From contig NZ_JAIQXT010000004.1 of assembly GCF_020177055.1 (NCBI RefSeq), positions 474,719 through 538,718 on the forward strand: a stretch of DNA of 64,000 nt. The letters run 5' to 3'. The stretch is from Sphingomonas sp. R647. Its GTDB lineage: Bacteria; Pseudomonadota; Alphaproteobacteria; Sphingomonadales; Sphingomonadaceae. Position 1 is the stretch's first letter. Each line of letters begins with the position of its first letter. Shown piece after piece: positions 7,899 through 16,869 of this stretch. Made by a program: the position numbers and the translations under genes. The notes below the pieces were generated by a model, which ran no database searches, had not been told where the DNA came from, and was given only the letters and a program-made list of their open reading frames with translations.

Positions 7899-9971
7899 AT
7901 GAGCCAGACCACGCCCCCCGTCGCCGCCACCCGCCCCTTCAGCTACGAGCGCCACGGCGTGACGATCGACGACCCCTGGGCCTGGCTGCGCGACCCCGGC
8001 TATCCCGAGGTCAAGGACCCTGACGTCCTCGCCTATCTCGAGGCCGAGAACACCTATCTGGAAGGCGTGATGGAGCCGCTGAAGCCGCTCGCCGAAACGC
8101 TGTTTCAGGAGATGCGCGGGCGGATCAAGGAAGACGACGCCACGGTCCCGCAAAAGGACGGCGCGTATCTCTACTGGACCGATCACGAGACCGGCGGCGA
8201 ATATCGCCGCTGGTGGCGCAAGCCGGTTGCGGGCGGTGACGCCGAACTGATCCTCGACGAACCCAAGCTCGCCGACGGCAAGGAATATTTCGTGCTCGGC
8301 GGCTTCTCGATCAGCCCCGACGACCGCTATCTCGCCTATGCCTTTGACGATAATGGCTCGGAACGGTTCGAGGTGCGGGTCAAGGACCTGACCACCGGCG
8401 ACCTGCTCCCCGACATGATCCCCGGCGTCCTCTCCGACCTCGTCTGGACCTCGGACTCTAAGGGCTTCCTCTACGGCGTCGCCAACGACCAGTGGCGCAC
8501 CGACAATGCCCGCTGGCACAAGCTCGGCGATCCGGTCGAGAGCGACATCGAACTCTTTCACGAGGACGACGAGGGGTATCGCGTCGGCGTCGGCGAGACG
8601 CAATCGCGGCGCTTCCTCGTCATCTCGACCGGCGATCACGTCACCAGCGAAATCCGCCTGCTCCCCGCCGACAACCCGCTCGCCGAACCGATCCTCGTCG
8701 CCCCGCGCCAGACCGGCCGCGAATATGATGTCGAGGAGCATGACGGCACGCTCTTCATCCACACCAACGACACCCACACCAACTGGCGGCTCGTCACCGC
8801 CAGCCTCGATGCGCCGGGCGACTGGGTCGAGCGGATCGCGCCGTCCGAAACCTTCTACATGACCGGCGTCACCACCTTCGCCGACTATTTCGTGGTCGAG
8901 GGGCGCGAGGCCGGGCTCGATCAGATCGAGATCCACCAGTACGAAGGCGGCCCAGAAACAGACGGCGCCAAGCGCATCGCCTTCCCGGAGGCAAGCTATG
9001 TCGCCAGCCTCGGCGACAACCCCGAATATGCGATGGCGAAACTGCGCATCGGCTATGAATCGATGGTCACGCCCGGCACCGTCTATGACTATGACGTCGC
9101 GACCGGCGAGCTCGAAACGCTCAAGGTCCAGATCATCCCCTCGGGCTATGACGCGAGCAAATACGCGACCGAACGGCTGCACATTACCGCGCGCGACGGC
9201 ACCGACATCCCCTGCTCGATCGTCTACCCGAAGGACTTCCCGCGCGACGGCACGGGCAAGCTCTACCTCTACGCCTATGGCGCGTACGGCTACGCCATCC
9301 CGCCGGGCTTCTCGACCGCACGCATGTCGTTCCTCGACCGCGGTGTCGCCTTCGCCATCGCGCATATCCGTGGCGGCGATGATCTGGGCCAGCAATGGTA
9401 TCTCGACGGCAAGCTGGAAAAGCGCGCCAACACCTTCAACGACTTCGTCGACGTCGCAAAGGGCCTGATCGATCGCGGCTACACCCACAAGGGCGGCATC
9501 GCCATCGCCGGGCGCAGCGCCGGCGGCGAGCTGATGGGCGCCGTCGTCAACTCCGACCCCGATCTGTGGGGCGTGGTCGTCGCCGATGTCCCGTTCGTCG
9601 ACGTGCTCAACACCATGCTCGACGACAGCCTGCCGCTGACCCCCGGCGAATGGCCCGAATGGGGCAACCCGATCACCGACAAGGCCGCGTTCGACCTGAT
9701 CCGCGGCTACAGCCCGTACGACAACGTCAAGCCACAGGGTTATCCGCCGCTGTTCATTTCCGGCGGCCTCAACGACCCCCGCGTCACCTATTGGGAACCC
9801 GCCAAATGGGCGGCCAAGCTGCGCGCGACCAAGACCGACGACAATGTGCTGGTGCTCAAGACCAACATGGGCGCCGGCCATGGCGGCAAATCGGGCCGCT
9901 GGGAAAGCCTGCGCGAAGCCGCCGACGAAAACGCCTTCATCCTGTGGCAGCTCGGGCTGGCCAACGCCTGA
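7899..9971 (+). CDS. ptrB: Oligopeptidase B (S9 family)
   Basis: 690 residues. The N-terminal seven-bladed propeller begins after PWAWLRDPGYPEV, a signature of S9A oligopeptidases, and the alpha/beta-hydrolase domain occupies about 420-690. The triad is visible: serine in GRSAGGELMG near 539, aspartate in GGLNDPRV near 626, histidine in GAGHGGKSGR near 660. The acidic context around DDSLPLTPGEWPEWGNP is characteristic of oligopeptidase B, which cleaves small peptides after Arg or Lys in the cytoplasm. No signal peptide. An 89-bp divergent spacer separates it from the acylase gene and must contain both promoters. Confidence 0.93.
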   Translation: MSQTTPPVAATRPFSYERHGVTIDDPWAWLRDPGYPEVKDPDVLAYLEAENTYLEGVMEPLKPLAETLFQEMRGRIKEDDATVPQKDGAYLYWTDHETGGEYRRWWRKPVAGGDAELILDEPKLADGKEYFVLGGFSISPDDRYLAYAFDDNGSERFEVRVKDLTTGDLLPDMIPGVLSDLVWTSDSKGFLYGVANDQWRTDNARWHKLGDPVESDIELFHEDDEGYRVGVGETQSRRFLVISTGDHVTSEIRLLPADNPLAEPILVAPRQTGREYDVEEHDGTLFIHTNDTHTNWRLVTASLDAPGDWVERIAPSETFYMTGVTTFADYFVVEGREAGLDQIEIHQYEGGPETDGAKRIAFPEASYVASLGDNPEYAMAKLRIGYESMVTPGTVYDYDVATGELETLKVQIIPSGYDASKYATERLHITARDGTDIPCSIVYPKDFPRDGTGKLYLYAYGAYGYAIPPGFSTARMSFLDRGVAFAIAHIRGGDDLGQQWYLDGKLEKRANTFNDFVDVAKGLIDRGYTHKGGIAIAGRSAGGELMGAVVNSDPDLWGVVVADVPFVDVLNTMLDDSLPLTPGEWPEWGNPITDKAAFDLIRGYSPYDNVKPQGYPPLFISGGLNDPRVTYWEPAKWAAKLRATKTDDNVLVLKTNMGAGHGGKSGRWESLREAADENAFILWQLGLANA

Positions 9972-10071
9972 CCTCCCTCCACTATGGCGGGACTCCCCGC
10001 CATGGTGGATGCGTCGGTTAAGGATTTGATCAGCCGGGTCTTTTACCCTCGCGCCCGATGGACGCGAGACG

Positions 10072-10578
10072 ATGAAACACCCTCTGGACCTGCACCGTGG
10101 CCGGCACCGGCGGCGAGGCTTCGGGCGCAACGAACTGGCGGGGATGCTGCTCGCAGGGATCGTTGGCGGGCTCGCCTGGTCGATGCTGCCTGCCGCCGCC
10201 CCCGCGCCTGCCGCACCGGCCGCCGCCCCCCGCACCGCCTTCGGCTTCTGCCATAGCGGCGGCGGCACCAATTGCGTGGTCGATGGCGATACGTTCCGCA
10301 TGGCGGGGGACAAGATCCGCATCGCCGATATCGACACTCCTGAAACCCACCCCGCGCGCTGCCGTGAGGAAGCCCGGCTCGGCGCGGCGGCGACGCAACG
10401 GCTGCAGGCGTTGCTCAACAGCGGCGCCGTGACGCTCCATCCGATCGACCGCGACACCGACCGCTATGGCCGCAAGCTGCGCCGCGTCGAGGTGAACGGC
10501 CGCGGCGTCGGCGACACGCTGATCGCCGAGGGACTGGCCCGCCCCTATCGCGGACGCCGCATGGGCTGGTGCGTTTAA
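10072..10578 (+). CDS. Thermonuclease-family (SNase-like) nuclease
   Basis: 168 residues. Residues 20-45 form a hydrophobic export signal or anchor followed by an Ala/Pro linker. The nuclease OB fold follows with CVVDGDTFRM, IRIADIDTPETHP (metal-binding aspartates and the arginine/glutamate pair) and the closing GDTLIAEGLARPY. The GR in DTDRYGRKLRRV supplies the second catalytic arginine. The enzyme is probably periplasmic or membrane-tethered. Two cysteines (FCHS and NCVV) could form a disulfide. The gene ends 11 bp before a long palindromic repeat, which probably acts as its terminator. Confidence 0.87.
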   Translation: MKHPLDLHRGRHRRRGFGRNELAGMLLAGIVGGLAWSMLPAAAPAPAAPAAAPRTAFGFCHSGGGTNCVVDGDTFRMAGDKIRIADIDTPETHPARCREEARLGAAATQRLQALLNSGAVTLHPIDRDTDRYGRKLRRVEVNGRGVGDTLIAEGLARPYRGRRMGWCV

Positions 10579-10589
10579 GCCTATTAGTT

Positions 10590-10673
10590 GCGGCACCGGC
10601 CCGCTCCCCCACCCGGCCACCCATAGAATACACTGGCGTTGGGTGGCCGGGTGGGGGAGCGGGCCGGTGCCGC
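10590..10673. repeat. 33-bp perfect inverted repeat, palindrome family C
   Basis: Two perfect 33-bp arms beginning GCGGCACCGGCCCGCTCCCC flank an 18-bp loop containing ATAGAATACACTGG. The element sits between the convergent nuclease and amidase genes, where it could end transcription in both directions. The same element occurs in opposite orientation at 61434-61600, with 17 of 18 loop bases identical, so it is a dispersed family and not a private terminator. Confidence 0.9.
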
Positions 10674-10693
10674 CTCAGCGAAGCTGAAAGAAC

Positions 10694-12289
10694 CTAACGC
10701 ACCCCGTCCAGCCCCGGCCCTGCTTCGACACTGGGCAGATAGCGCGGTGCCACCCGCGCCTTCGCCTGCTGCTCGAACGCATATCCCGCCTTCAAAACCT
10801 CGGCATCGCGCCAGGCGGTAGAGAAGAAGCTCAACCCCACCGGCAATCCATCGACCATCCCCATCGGCACCGTCAGATGCGGGTATCCGGCAACCGCGGG
10901 CAGGCCGCTCGCCGATGGGCCGTCCGATTGATCGCCATGGACCGGATCGGACAACCACGCTGCGCCCGCGGTCGGTGCGACCAGCAGCGCGACATCGGCT
11001 TTGGCCAGCATCGCGTCGATCCCCTCCTTGCCCGCCAGCCGCAGCGATGTTTCGCGCGCGGTGCGATAGGCGGGATCGTCCAGCCCCTTGGTCTTCGCCG
11101 CGTCCAGGAAAATCTCCTGCGCAAAGAACGGCATTTCGCTCGAAGCATTGGCGCTGTTGAACGCGATCACCGCGTCCAGCGTGCGCGCGGTCACCGCATT
11201 GGGCGTGGTTGCGAGATAGGCGTCGAGATCGGCCTTGAGCTCGGTCAGCAGCACCGCGAACTCCGCCGCGCCCAGTCCGGGCGTTGCCGGCCGCTCGACC
11301 GGCACCAGCACCGCGCCCGCCGCCTTCAGCTTCTCCAGCGCGACATCGAACACGCTGGCCAGATCGGGGGACAGGTTCTGCGGTCGCACCACCCCGACGC
11401 GCACCCCGCGCAGGCCATTGGCATCGAGCCCAGCCGCATAATCGACCCGCTTTGCATCCGCCTGTGCCGTCGCCGCATCGGCCGCATCGCTCCCCGCCAT
11501 CGCGGTCAGCATCAACGCGGCGTCGCGCACGCTGCGCGTCATCGGCCCGGCGGTGTCCTGACTATGGCTGATCGGCACAACATGCGTACGGCTGACCAGC
11601 CCAACGGTTGGCTTCATCCCCACCAGCCCGTTGATCGAAGACGGGCATACGATCGACCCGTCGGTCTCGGTCCCCACGCTCGCCGCGGCAAGGCTGGCCG
11701 CCGCCGCCGCGCCCGACCCGCTCGACGATCCGCACGCGGTGCGGTTGAGCGCATAGGGGTTGCGCACCAGCCCGCCGACCGCGCTCCACCCGCTCATCGA
11801 CCGGGTCGAGCGGATGTTGGCCCATTCGGACAGGTTGGTCTTGCCCAGGATAATCGCCCCCGCCGCGCGCAGCTTCGCCACCAGCGGCGCATCGCGGCCC
11901 GTCATATTGTCTTTCAGCGCCAGACTGCCCGCCGTGGTCGCCATCCCGACGGTGTCGATATTGTCCTTCACCAGCACCGGAATGCCATGCAGCGGCCCGC
12001 GCAACTTGCCCGCCCGCCGCTCGGCGTCCAGCATCCGCGCCTGTGCGATCGCCTCCGGGTTGGTCGCGATCACCGACCGCAGCATCGGCCCCTTGCGGTC
12101 GATCGCCTCGATCCGCGCCAGATAGGCGCGCACCAGCGCTTCGCTGCTCGTCCGCCCCGCTGTCAGATCGGCGGCGAGGTCGTCGATCGACCGCTCGACA
12201 ATCTGCGTCTCGGCCGACACCGCGACCGGCGCGGGCGGTGCGGCAGCGGCGGGTGAGGCAAGGGCAAGCGACAGGAACAGCAGCGACAT
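10694..12289 (-). CDS. Amidase signature family enzyme, exported
   Basis: 531 residues. The ATG at 12289 follows GGAG at six bases and gives a cleavable signal peptide (MSLLFLSLALASPAAAAPP). The amidase signature domain fills the rest. The catalytic lysine is in VLVKDNIDT (near 106), the cis-serine in CGSSSGSGAAA (near 190) and the nucleophilic serine in TETDGSIVCP (near 211). The family hydrolyses a wide range of amides; export points to peptides or amide nutrients in the periplasm. Its stop codon lies about 20 bp past the family C palindrome that separates it from the nuclease gene. Confidence 0.92.
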   Translation of the reverse strand: MSLLFLSLALASPAAAAPPAPVAVSAETQIVERSIDDLAADLTAGRTSSEALVRAYLARIEAIDRKGPMLRSVIATNPEAIAQARMLDAERRAGKLRGPLHGIPVLVKDNIDTVGMATTAGSLALKDNMTGRDAPLVAKLRAAGAIILGKTNLSEWANIRSTRSMSGWSAVGGLVRNPYALNRTACGSSSGSGAAAAASLAAASVGTETDGSIVCPSSINGLVGMKPTVGLVSRTHVVPISHSQDTAGPMTRSVRDAALMLTAMAGSDAADAATAQADAKRVDYAAGLDANGLRGVRVGVVRPQNLSPDLASVFDVALEKLKAAGAVLVPVERPATPGLGAAEFAVLLTELKADLDAYLATTPNAVTARTLDAVIAFNSANASSEMPFFAQEIFLDAAKTKGLDDPAYRTARETSLRLAGKEGIDAMLAKADVALLVAPTAGAAWLSDPVHGDQSDGPSASGLPAVAGYPHLTVPMGMVDGLPVGLSFFSTAWRDAEVLKAGYAFEQQAKARVAPRYLPSVEAGPGLDGVR

Positions 12290-12359
12290 CGCAGTCTCCA
12301 AAAAGCGTCTTTGGAGTAAGGCTAGCCGCGTGTCGCACGCCCCTCAAGCGATCTCGGGA

Positions 12360-12695
12360 TCACGGCTTGCGCCGCGCGCTCGCAATGCTCCGCAACGCCT
12401 CGATCCGCGCCTGCAATCCCGCGCGCTCGGACTCACTCAGCCCGTCGCGGGCATAGCGGTCCTCCAGCGCCGCAATCCGGCGGCTCTCGCGGCGCAACTC
12501 CCGCGCCTCCTTGCGCGACAATTTGCCGGCATCGCGCGCATCGCGGATCGACCGGTCCACCTGATGCAGGTCGCGCGCCACCCCGGGCAGCGCCGGGCGC
12601 GGCGCGGGCCAGCCGGCATTGCTCCCCGCCGGATCGCGGATCTGCGCGGTGGCGGGGGCGGCAAGCATAGTGGCGACGATCAGCAGATGGCGCAT
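12360..12695 (-). CDS. Exported helical hypothetical protein
   Basis: 111 residues with a signal peptide (MRHLLIVATMLAAPATAQ) and a mature part made of two long charged helices rich in Arg and Glu (LSRKEARELRRESRRIAALE and a second one near 85-105). The look is of a small periplasmic coiled-coil protein. I do not recognise a family; many sphingomonads carry such proteins. It lies 58 bp from the end of the amidase-side spacer and is probably transcribed on its own. Confidence 0.75.
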   Translation of the reverse strand: MRHLLIVATMLAAPATAQIRDPAGSNAGWPAPRPALPGVARDLHQVDRSIRDARDAGKLSRKEARELRRESRRIAALEDRYARDGLSESERAGLQARIEALRSIASARRKP

Positions 12696-12818
12696 GGGAT
12701 TCCCCTTCAGTCAGAAGGATTGCATCGCGATGCTTTCGGATTGCTGACCGAGGAAAGTCGTTTGACATCAACGATATGGCATGGCTCTAAGACGCCGTGC
12801 GTGGCTCGGGGGAGCCGA

Positions 12819-13784
12819 ATGAGATGGGGCAATCGCATGTCGCTTCGTGTGTCGAGTGTCGTCGGAGCTGCTCTGGTCTGCGCGTTGCTAATGCTGCCAC
12901 GTCCGGCGATGGCGGGCCCATTCGATGCGTTGCCGACCGAGGTGCGCACGACGGCAGAGCCGCTAGACCTGCTCGTTATGGTGCCGCAAACTGGCCTTCG
13001 CGTGCAATATTCGCCGACACTGAGCTTGGCACCCGTCGCCAGCTTTGGCGGTCCGGTCGGCATGTTGTTCTCGGGGATTCTCGAACGGCGCGAACGCGAT
13101 GGCCTGCGAAAGAAAGGGCGCGCATTCGACCCCTCGCTTGCTGACTTCGACGCCCACGCACTTGCCTTGACGGCAACGCGTGCAGCCTTCGCGGAGACGG
13201 TGTGGCTCCGGGCTGCGGACGCGCGGGTGGCTACAAATGGTGAGGCGATGGCTCGCGACTTGCCCGCTGCTCGGGCGACTTTGACCTTCGAATATGCAGT
13301 GAACCCATCGAACACCCGCGTTTTCGTTGCCTGCGCGCTCAAGGTTCGCGGGGGTGATCCAGTGTCGGGGTGGCAGGACTCAAACCTGCGGTATGAGAAC
13401 CAATCCGAGGCTTCGATCGAATGGGAGGGCGCCCCTTCAAAGCAAGCCCGTTTCACCATGTTGACTGCCAACAACGGTGAGCGGCTCAAACGCTATCTCG
13501 AAGAGGCGTTTTACAGCTGCGCGCGCCTCACAAAGCGGCGGGCGGAACTGTCCGCCGAAGAGATTGCCGAGATACGCGCCCGTCCGGAAACGACGATCGT
13601 CCTGAAGGAAGGGTGGCTGCAGATCGGCGGATGGCTAGTTGATGGCCCTGACGGAACGGTCCGTGGGAAGTTCGGACCGCTCGGGGTTCGTAAGACTTTC
13701 ACCGCACCGGGCACGCCGGGGGTGCTGTTGCTTGGATACACTGGGTTCTTTCACAACCGGGTGGATCCCTCGCCGAACCGTTAA
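12819..13784 (+). CDS. Exported protein of unknown function
   Basis: 321 residues, start ATG 12819 with GGAG four bases upstream (an ATG at 12837 is also possible). A signal peptide ends near AMAGPF. The rest is mainly beta-rich with one hydrophobic stretch (VASFGGPVGMLFSGIL) and a region with two cysteines (FVACAL, YSCARL) about 70 residues apart that may pair. No domain is recognised. By hand count its GC is near 58% in sampled lines, lower than its neighbours, which may mean a more recent arrival. No operon partner; about 260 bp without a gene follow before the receptor gene. Confidence 0.75.
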   Translation: MRWGNRMSLRVSSVVGAALVCALLMLPRPAMAGPFDALPTEVRTTAEPLDLLVMVPQTGLRVQYSPTLSLAPVASFGGPVGMLFSGILERRERDGLRKKGRAFDPSLADFDAHALALTATRAAFAETVWLRAADARVATNGEAMARDLPAARATLTFEYAVNPSNTRVFVACALKVRGGDPVSGWQDSNLRYENQSEASIEWEGAPSKQARFTMLTANNGERLKRYLEEAFYSCARLTKRRAELSAEEIAEIRARPETTIVLKEGWLQIGGWLVDGPDGTVRGKFGPLGVRKTFTAPGTPGVLLLGYTGFFHNRVDPSPNR

Positions 13785-14047
13785 TACCGATGGACGATTC
13801 GCACGAGGCTGGCTCCGCCGCGCCGGGTCTTCCACTGGCCTTGATCGACCATCGCGATTCCGATGCGGCTTCTCCGATGACTGTTGAGACCCGCGTGAGG
13901 CCCTAGTCCAGCGTAACGACCCGCGCCCGACTGTCCCCAAATCGTCACGAAACTCTCCCCGCTTCGTCATCGAAATCGCGTCGCCGTGCAACAGATCGGG
14001 AGCAGGGGGCGTGCACCATAAACTACGTCCACCAGGGGAAATCGATC

Positions 14048-16354
14048 ATGGCATCGCGCCTTTCCGGCGTCGCATTCGCGGCGCTGCTCACCACCGTGTC
14101 CGGCACCGCGCTCGCGCAGGAAGCGCCCGCATCGCGCGCGGCGGTTGAGGACGAAAATGGCGACATCATCGTCACTGCTCAGAAAACCGAACAGCGCGCG
14201 GTGGACGTGCCGATCACGATCAGCGCGAACAGCGGCGAGCGGATGCGGGAGCTCGGCGTGCAGGACCTGGACGAGCTGTCCAACTATGTCCCCGGCCTCA
14301 ACGTGCAGGAGCAGAGCGCGAACAACCCCGGCATCGTGATCCGCGGCATCACGTCGGACTCGGGCTCGGCGCAGCAGGGGCCGCGCGTCTCGCTCTACTA
14401 TAACGGCGTCGATATCTCGCGTTCGCGCGGTTCGTACCAGGCGATCTACGATCTCGAGCGCGTCGAAGTGATCAAGGGGCCGCAGGCGACGCTGTTCGGC
14501 ACCGCCTCGACGATCGGCGCGATCAGCATCATCTCGGCGCGTCCCGAAGCGGGCTTCTCCGGCCAGCTGACCGCCAGCTACGGCAATTTCGACGCCTGGC
14601 GCGTCGCCGGCTTCGTCAACGCCGGCAACGACGTGTTCGGTGGCCGCATCGCGTTCGAAGTGAAGAAGCGCGACGGCTATGTCGAGAACCTCGCCGCCAA
14701 TCAGGACGATCTCTACGCACAGGACCAGCTCGGCGTGCGCGGTTCGCTGCGCTGGAGCCCGAGCGACGCGTTCCGCGCCGACCTGATCCTCACCTATGAC
14801 CAGCAGCGCAACAGCGGCACCCCGTTCATCTCGCGCGCGCTGCCGACCACGGCGGGTCCGGGCAACCCGTTCGGCGCGGCGCATCTCGGCGGCTCGCCCG
14901 TCTCGGCGCAGGTGCTGGGGATGGAAAAGCTCGGCCTTAATCGCGAGGTCTACGACGCCAACCTCACGGTCAGCTGGGACATCACCGATCGCTGGTCGCT
15001 GACCCTGGTCAACGGCTATCGCGAGTTCGACAGCCTCGAAGTGTTCGACGCCGACGGCTCGGCCGCCTGGTATCTGGAGTTCGCCGAATTCGCCAAGGGC
15101 TGGCAGGCCAGCCAGGAAAGCCGCTTTGCCTATACCGGCGCCAAGTTCCGTGGCTCGTTCGGCTTCAACGTGTTCGTTGAGGACAGCTTCCAGAACGTCC
15201 CCTTCTCGTCCGAAGAAGGCACGTTCCTGCAGTGCGCGGCGAACTTCATTCCGGGCCTGGGCTGCATCAATTCGGCGGGCGTGGTGACGGCGGCACTGGC
15301 GACGTCGCGCGCCACCGGCGGCCTCGCCACCGCGATCCCCTACAGCTCGGTGTTCGAGAATCAGGGGCGCAACGACAGCTACTCGGTGTTCGCCGACGGC
15401 ACCTGGATCCCGTTCGACCAGCTTGAGCTGACCGCGGGCGTGCGCTGGCTCACCGAAAACCGCCGCTCGGGCTATTTCGCGCGTGTGCCGCGCTCGGTGC
15501 TCAGCGGCGGCGCGTCGCTGATCCCGGGTCAGGTCGATACCGCGGGCCGCACGCTCCACGCCGAAGACAGCTTCGACGCCGTGCTGCCGCGCTTCAACGT
15601 CCTGTTCCGCGCGACCGACGACATCAACGTCTTCGCCACCGTGTCGAAGGGGCGCCGCTCGCCGGTCGTCCAGCTCTCGGCGCGTTCCACCCCCGCCGGC
15701 CCGGTCGAAAACCTCAACCTCGTCGCTGAGGAAAAGGTGTGGAACTATGAAGCTGGGCTCAAGGGCCGCGTCGGTCCCGTCTCGGGCACGCTCGGCGTCT
15801 ATTACCAGAAATATGACGGCTTCCAGGTCAGCGTGATCCAGCCCGACGGCACCACCCGCACGCAGAGCGCGGGCAAGGCCAGCAACTTCGGTGTCGAAGC
15901 CGAAGTCAGCGTCCGCGCGACGCCGTGGCTGACCGTCTTCGCCAACGGCGCGTATATCGATGCGAAGATCGAGAAAGGCAATTCGGTCGCCCCCGCCTTC
16001 TCCGGCGCACGCTTCCGCCTTCAGCCCGAAGTGCAGGCGGCGGGCGGCTTCACGCTCAACACCGAAATCGGCGGCGTCCGCGTCTTCGCGACCCCGACCG
16101 TCACCTATCGTTCGCAGATCTTCTTTGAGATCCCGAACAATCCCGCGATCAGCCAGCCGGGCATCACCCTGTTCAACGCGCGCGCAGGCGTGTCGATCGC
16201 TGAGGGTCGCTACGAACTGGCCGTGTTCGGCCGTAACCTGTCGAACGAGGATTATCTGCTCGACGCGGGCAACACCGGCGGTGGCTTCGGCATCCCGACC
16301 TTCATCCCAGCCGAGCCGCGCTTCTACGGCATTGAACTGACCGGCCGATTCTAA
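14048..16354 (+). CDS. TonB-dependent receptor
   Basis: 768 residues. Signal peptide ending ALAQ, then a TonB-box-like DIIVTAQKTEQRAVDVPI, a plug domain with NPGIVIRGIT and DLERVEVIKGPQATLFG, and a 22-strand barrel ending in the aromatic residue required for outer-membrane insertion (GIELTGRF). It would import a siderophore, carbohydrate or other ligand using TonB energy. Only two cysteines, close together in the barrel (LQCAANF and GLGCIN), probably bridge an extracellular loop. There is no adjacent regulator or uptake gene to indicate the substrate. Confidence 0.95.
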   Translation: MASRLSGVAFAALLTTVSGTALAQEAPASRAAVEDENGDIIVTAQKTEQRAVDVPITISANSGERMRELGVQDLDELSNYVPGLNVQEQSANNPGIVIRGITSDSGSAQQGPRVSLYYNGVDISRSRGSYQAIYDLERVEVIKGPQATLFGTASTIGAISIISARPEAGFSGQLTASYGNFDAWRVAGFVNAGNDVFGGRIAFEVKKRDGYVENLAANQDDLYAQDQLGVRGSLRWSPSDAFRADLILTYDQQRNSGTPFISRALPTTAGPGNPFGAAHLGGSPVSAQVLGMEKLGLNREVYDANLTVSWDITDRWSLTLVNGYREFDSLEVFDADGSAAWYLEFAEFAKGWQASQESRFAYTGAKFRGSFGFNVFVEDSFQNVPFSSEEGTFLQCAANFIPGLGCINSAGVVTAALATSRATGGLATAIPYSSVFENQGRNDSYSVFADGTWIPFDQLELTAGVRWLTENRRSGYFARVPRSVLSGGASLIPGQVDTAGRTLHAEDSFDAVLPRFNVLFRATDDINVFATVSKGRRSPVVQLSARSTPAGPVENLNLVAEEKVWNYEAGLKGRVGPVSGTLGVYYQKYDGFQVSVIQPDGTTRTQSAGKASNFGVEAEVSVRATPWLTVFANGAYIDAKIEKGNSVAPAFSGARFRLQPEVQAAGGFTLNTEIGGVRVFATPTVTYRSQIFFEIPNNPAISQPGITLFNARAGVSIAEGRYELAVFGRNLSNEDYLLDAGNTGGGFGIPTFIPAEPRFYGIELTGRF

Positions 16355-16361
16355 CGCCTTC

Positions 16362-16390
16362 CCCTCGCCCCTCCGCAGGAGGGGTGAGGG
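16362..16390 (+). terminator. GC-rich hairpin after the receptor gene
   Basis: CCCTCGCCCCTCC and GGAGGGGTGAGGG form a 13-bp stem (one G-U pair) with a 3-nt loop, starting eight bases after the stop codon. No T tract follows. The sequence is reminiscent of the repeat flanking the DUF559 cassette but not the same. Confidence 0.55.
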
Positions 16391-16869
16391 CAAGAAGGGT
16401 CGGATTCGCATTGGACACAGCATCCCCGTCCGGCTTGCCGGGCGGGGATCGCTACATCTGGTGGCGTCGCGGAGTCAGAAAGCTGTGGATGACTTGCCCC
16501 GCGAAAAAAATCCTGCGTTCGCACGTCGTTCTCTTGCATTCTGAAAAGGCGAGGAAGGTCCGCGCGTCGCGCCCCTCATGCCACCCGTCGCGTGCCATGA
16601 ACCGAGTCATATCAGCGACGAACCGAGTCCCTTAACTGTCATTTACGGTATTGCCTCCCGCGCCGGATTGGCACAATCTCTTGTGGTCACTAAGGGGGAC
16701 AAACCCAAGCACTGGTGGAACACCGCTCGCGATCCTATATCGCGGGGTGTGCTGCTGTTGCCTGGGCGGGACGGATGGACATGTTTTGTTCTCTTCGTTC
16801 CGGATGCTAAGATGCTAGGATCGGTAACGCCCCCGAGTCGTGACAATTGGACGTGGCAGGGGACGACCG
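16391..16869 (+). promoter_or_regulatory. Gene-free leader region of nrdA
   Basis: About 480 bp without a convincing gene, less GC-rich than its surroundings. It holds a direct repeat GAACCGAGTC at 16599-16608 and 16620-16629 (21-bp period, two helical turns), a small palindrome CGCGATCCTATATCGCG near 16728, a DnaA-box-like TGTGGATGA at 16484, and a possible promoter TTGTTC (16786) 16 bases before TAAGAT (16808). A clear NrdR box was not seen. Regulation of nrdA from here is likely by position; the individual sites are guesses. Confidence 0.35.

Noticed and set aside
7836..10457. 873-codon open frame antisense to oligopeptidase B
   Set aside because: It mirrors a well-supported gene with catalytic motifs on the other strand. 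Long antisense frames are expected from the codon bias of this GC-rich genome, and its protein has no recognisable motif.
13967..16423. 818-codon open frame antisense to the TonB-dependent receptor
   Set aside because: Arg/Gly/Asp-rich low-information translation; the plus-strand receptor has clear plug and barrel signatures.
16484..16492. Replication origin or DnaA-controlled site
   Set aside because: A single imperfect DnaA-box-like nonamer without clustering or AT-rich unwinding element; kept only as a weak remark in the nrdA leader.
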